Below are positions 5,855-6,881 of a DNA stretch of 6,881 nucleotides, piece by piece (positions within the stretch are counted from its first letter, which is position 1; every line of letters starts with the position of its first letter). A model generated the notes under the pieces. The model was not told where the DNA came from. It made no database searches and was given only the letters and a program-made list of their open reading frames with translations. Made by a program: the position numbers and the translations under genes. The stretch covers positions 1 through 6,881 of the forward strand of contig CAMWRB010000065.1 of the NCBI GenBank assembly GCA_947176545.1, in the 5' to 3' direction. The stretch is from an uncultured Porphyromonadaceae bacterium (GTDB lineage: Bacteria > Bacteroidota > Bacteroidia > Bacteroidales > Muribaculaceae).

Positions 5855-6881
5855 ATGGGAAGCAAGATAACACTGGCACAGTTCGCTCAACTGATGTCCT
5901 CACGAAGCGGTTTGTCTGTAAAGGATTGTGAAACCTTTCTCAGGTCACTCTTTCGGAATATAAGTTCAGGCCTGGAGAGTGACGGTATAGTAAAAATAAA
6001 AGAGATTGGCACATTTAAACTCCTTACTGTAGCATCGCGTAAGAGTGTCGATGTCAATACCGGCGTCGAAAATGAAATTCCGTCCCATCGTAAAGTGTCT
6101 TTTATTCCATCCAAAGAATTGGCTGTAGCAGTCAATGCTCCCTTTGAGATGTTTGAGACTGTTGAGATAAGTGAGGATATCAACGAAGATGATATTATGC
6201 AGGATGAGCTGACGGATAACGACTTTGAGAGTGCTCCCGAACGGCCGGCGGATGATATAAAGGAGGTTTCTGATGAAGTGGAAGCAACTTCCCTTGTACC
6301 AACTATGAATATGCCCGATGTCGCCGCTGATAGGGATGAAGAGAAAACGGATAATTCCTCTGTCGGTTCTCCGGAAGAAAAAGTTGAGGAAAATGTAAAT
6401 GTCAAAGAACAGGAATTAGAATCAAATTCTGAGCAACAAATGGAAAGTGATGAGAATAAGGTTGAGATTGCACCGTCAGAGCCGGTCAAGCGGCGCAGAG
6501 GCTTCGGGCATGGCTTTATGTGGGGTATTGTTGTGGCATTGCTCACCTTGGCAGTAGGAGGCGGCGTACTTTACTTTATGTTTAAGGACAGATATGTAAT
6601 AGTGCAAGGTTCCAATCCGTCGGATACCTTAGCTACACTCCGGGATGACGGGGCTTTGGTTATCGATGAAGGTGAAAATCAGTTGCTGAATATTGATGAC
6701 GGCGAGCCGACCGTGATGGAGGATGCGGATATGGAAGGTAATACCGTACCCACCACACCCTCAGACCCCGTGCCGGTATATGACACCATCACTGATACCC
6801 GTTATCTCACGACCATCGCCAAAGAGCATTATGGCAACTACCATCTGTGGCCATATATATATAAGGAGAACAGTAATATAT
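5855..6881 (+). CDS. Membrane-spanning HU-like DNA-binding / LysM fusion protein, C-terminus cut by window edge
   Basis: The frame stays open for 342 codons to the window end. Residues 1-95 form an HU/IHF-like domain: helical half 5-42, IGTF at 51-54, arm ASRKSVDVNTG at 60-70, then IPSHRKVSFIPSKELA. The DNA-intercalating Pro of HU is Val67 here. Residues 98-210 are a disordered, very acidic linker (39 Asp/Glu against 7 Lys/Arg). KRRR at 212-215 precedes a single transmembrane helix at about 220-243, so the positive-inside rule puts the HU domain in the cytoplasm. An acidic periplasmic spacer (244-308) leads to the start of a LysM peptidoglycan-binding domain (about 309 onward: YLTTIAKEHYG, then LWPYIYKENSNI). 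The ATG at 5855 lies 4 bp after the HU stop. The domain order suggests a nucleoid-to-cell-wall tether; this is inference. What lies after the LysM start is unseen. Confidence 0.88.
   Translation, partial: MGSKITLAQFAQLMSSRSGLSVKDCETFLRSLFRNISSGLESDGIVKIKEIGTFKLLTVASRKSVDVNTGVENEIPSHRKVSFIPSKELAVAVNAPFEMFETVEISEDINEDDIMQDELTDNDFESAPERPADDIKEVSDEVEATSLVPTMNMPDVAADRDEEKTDNSSVGSPEEKVEENVNVKEQELESNSEQQMESDENKVEIAPSEPVKRRRGFGHGFMWGIVVALLTLAVGGGVLYFMFKDRYVIVQGSNPSDTLATLRDDGALVIDEGENQLLNIDDGEPTVMEDADMEGNTVPTTPSDPVPVYDTITDTRYLTTIAKEHYGNYHLWPYIYKENSNI

Noticed and set aside
5887..6546. Long minus-strand open frame (219 codons, Ser/Thr-rich) opposite the HU-LysM gene
   Set aside because: Its Ser-rich product is what the reverse complement of Asp/Glu codons gives, and the plus-strand frame has recognisable HU, membrane and LysM segments.

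Overview
The window looks like an ordinary chromosomal stretch of a Bacteroidales bacterium, probably gut-associated. The evidence is TAnnTTTG-type -7 promoter boxes, starts without Shine-Dalgarno sequences, AT-rich intergenic gaps around moderate-GC genes, and Bacteroidales-style versions of Ndk, tryptophanase, a TraB/GumN lipoprotein and HU-family proteins. Muribaculaceae is possible, but the sequence alone does not fix the family. No rRNA, tRNA, CRISPR array, insertion sequence or phage gene was seen.

Layout: (1) 1-871, minus strand: ndk followed by a truncated secreted M23 peptidase, overlapping in an ATGA. (2) 872-1417: a 546-bp AT-rich divergent intergenic region with a likely ndk -7 box, several short inverted repeats and a hairpin upstream of the next gene. 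(3) 1418-2911, plus strand: a YbdG-type MscS-family mechanosensitive channel. (4) 2912-3002: a convergent gap holding a 17-bp-stem bidirectional terminator-like hairpin. (5) 3003-4382, minus strand: tnaA, tryptophanase, identified against tyrosine phenol-lyase by three diagnostic residues, with its own promoter at 4478-4508. (6) 4628-5512, minus strand: a TraB/GumN-family lipoprotein. (7) 5513-5577: a 65-bp divergent regulatory gap. (8) 5578-6881, plus strand: a standalone 90-residue HU protein, then 4 bp later a longer protein, cut by the window end, that joins an HU/IHF-like domain, a very acidic linker, one membrane helix and the start of a LysM domain.

The most interesting object is that last protein. 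Its predicted topology puts a DNA-binding fold in the cytoplasm and a peptidoglycan-binding fold in the periplasm, so it could physically link the nucleoid to the cell wall. It is co-directional and almost contiguous with a canonical HU gene, suggesting that the two work together. Many other genes here also concern the envelope (M23 peptidase, mechanosensitive channel, TraB lipoprotein), while ndk and tnaA are metabolic.
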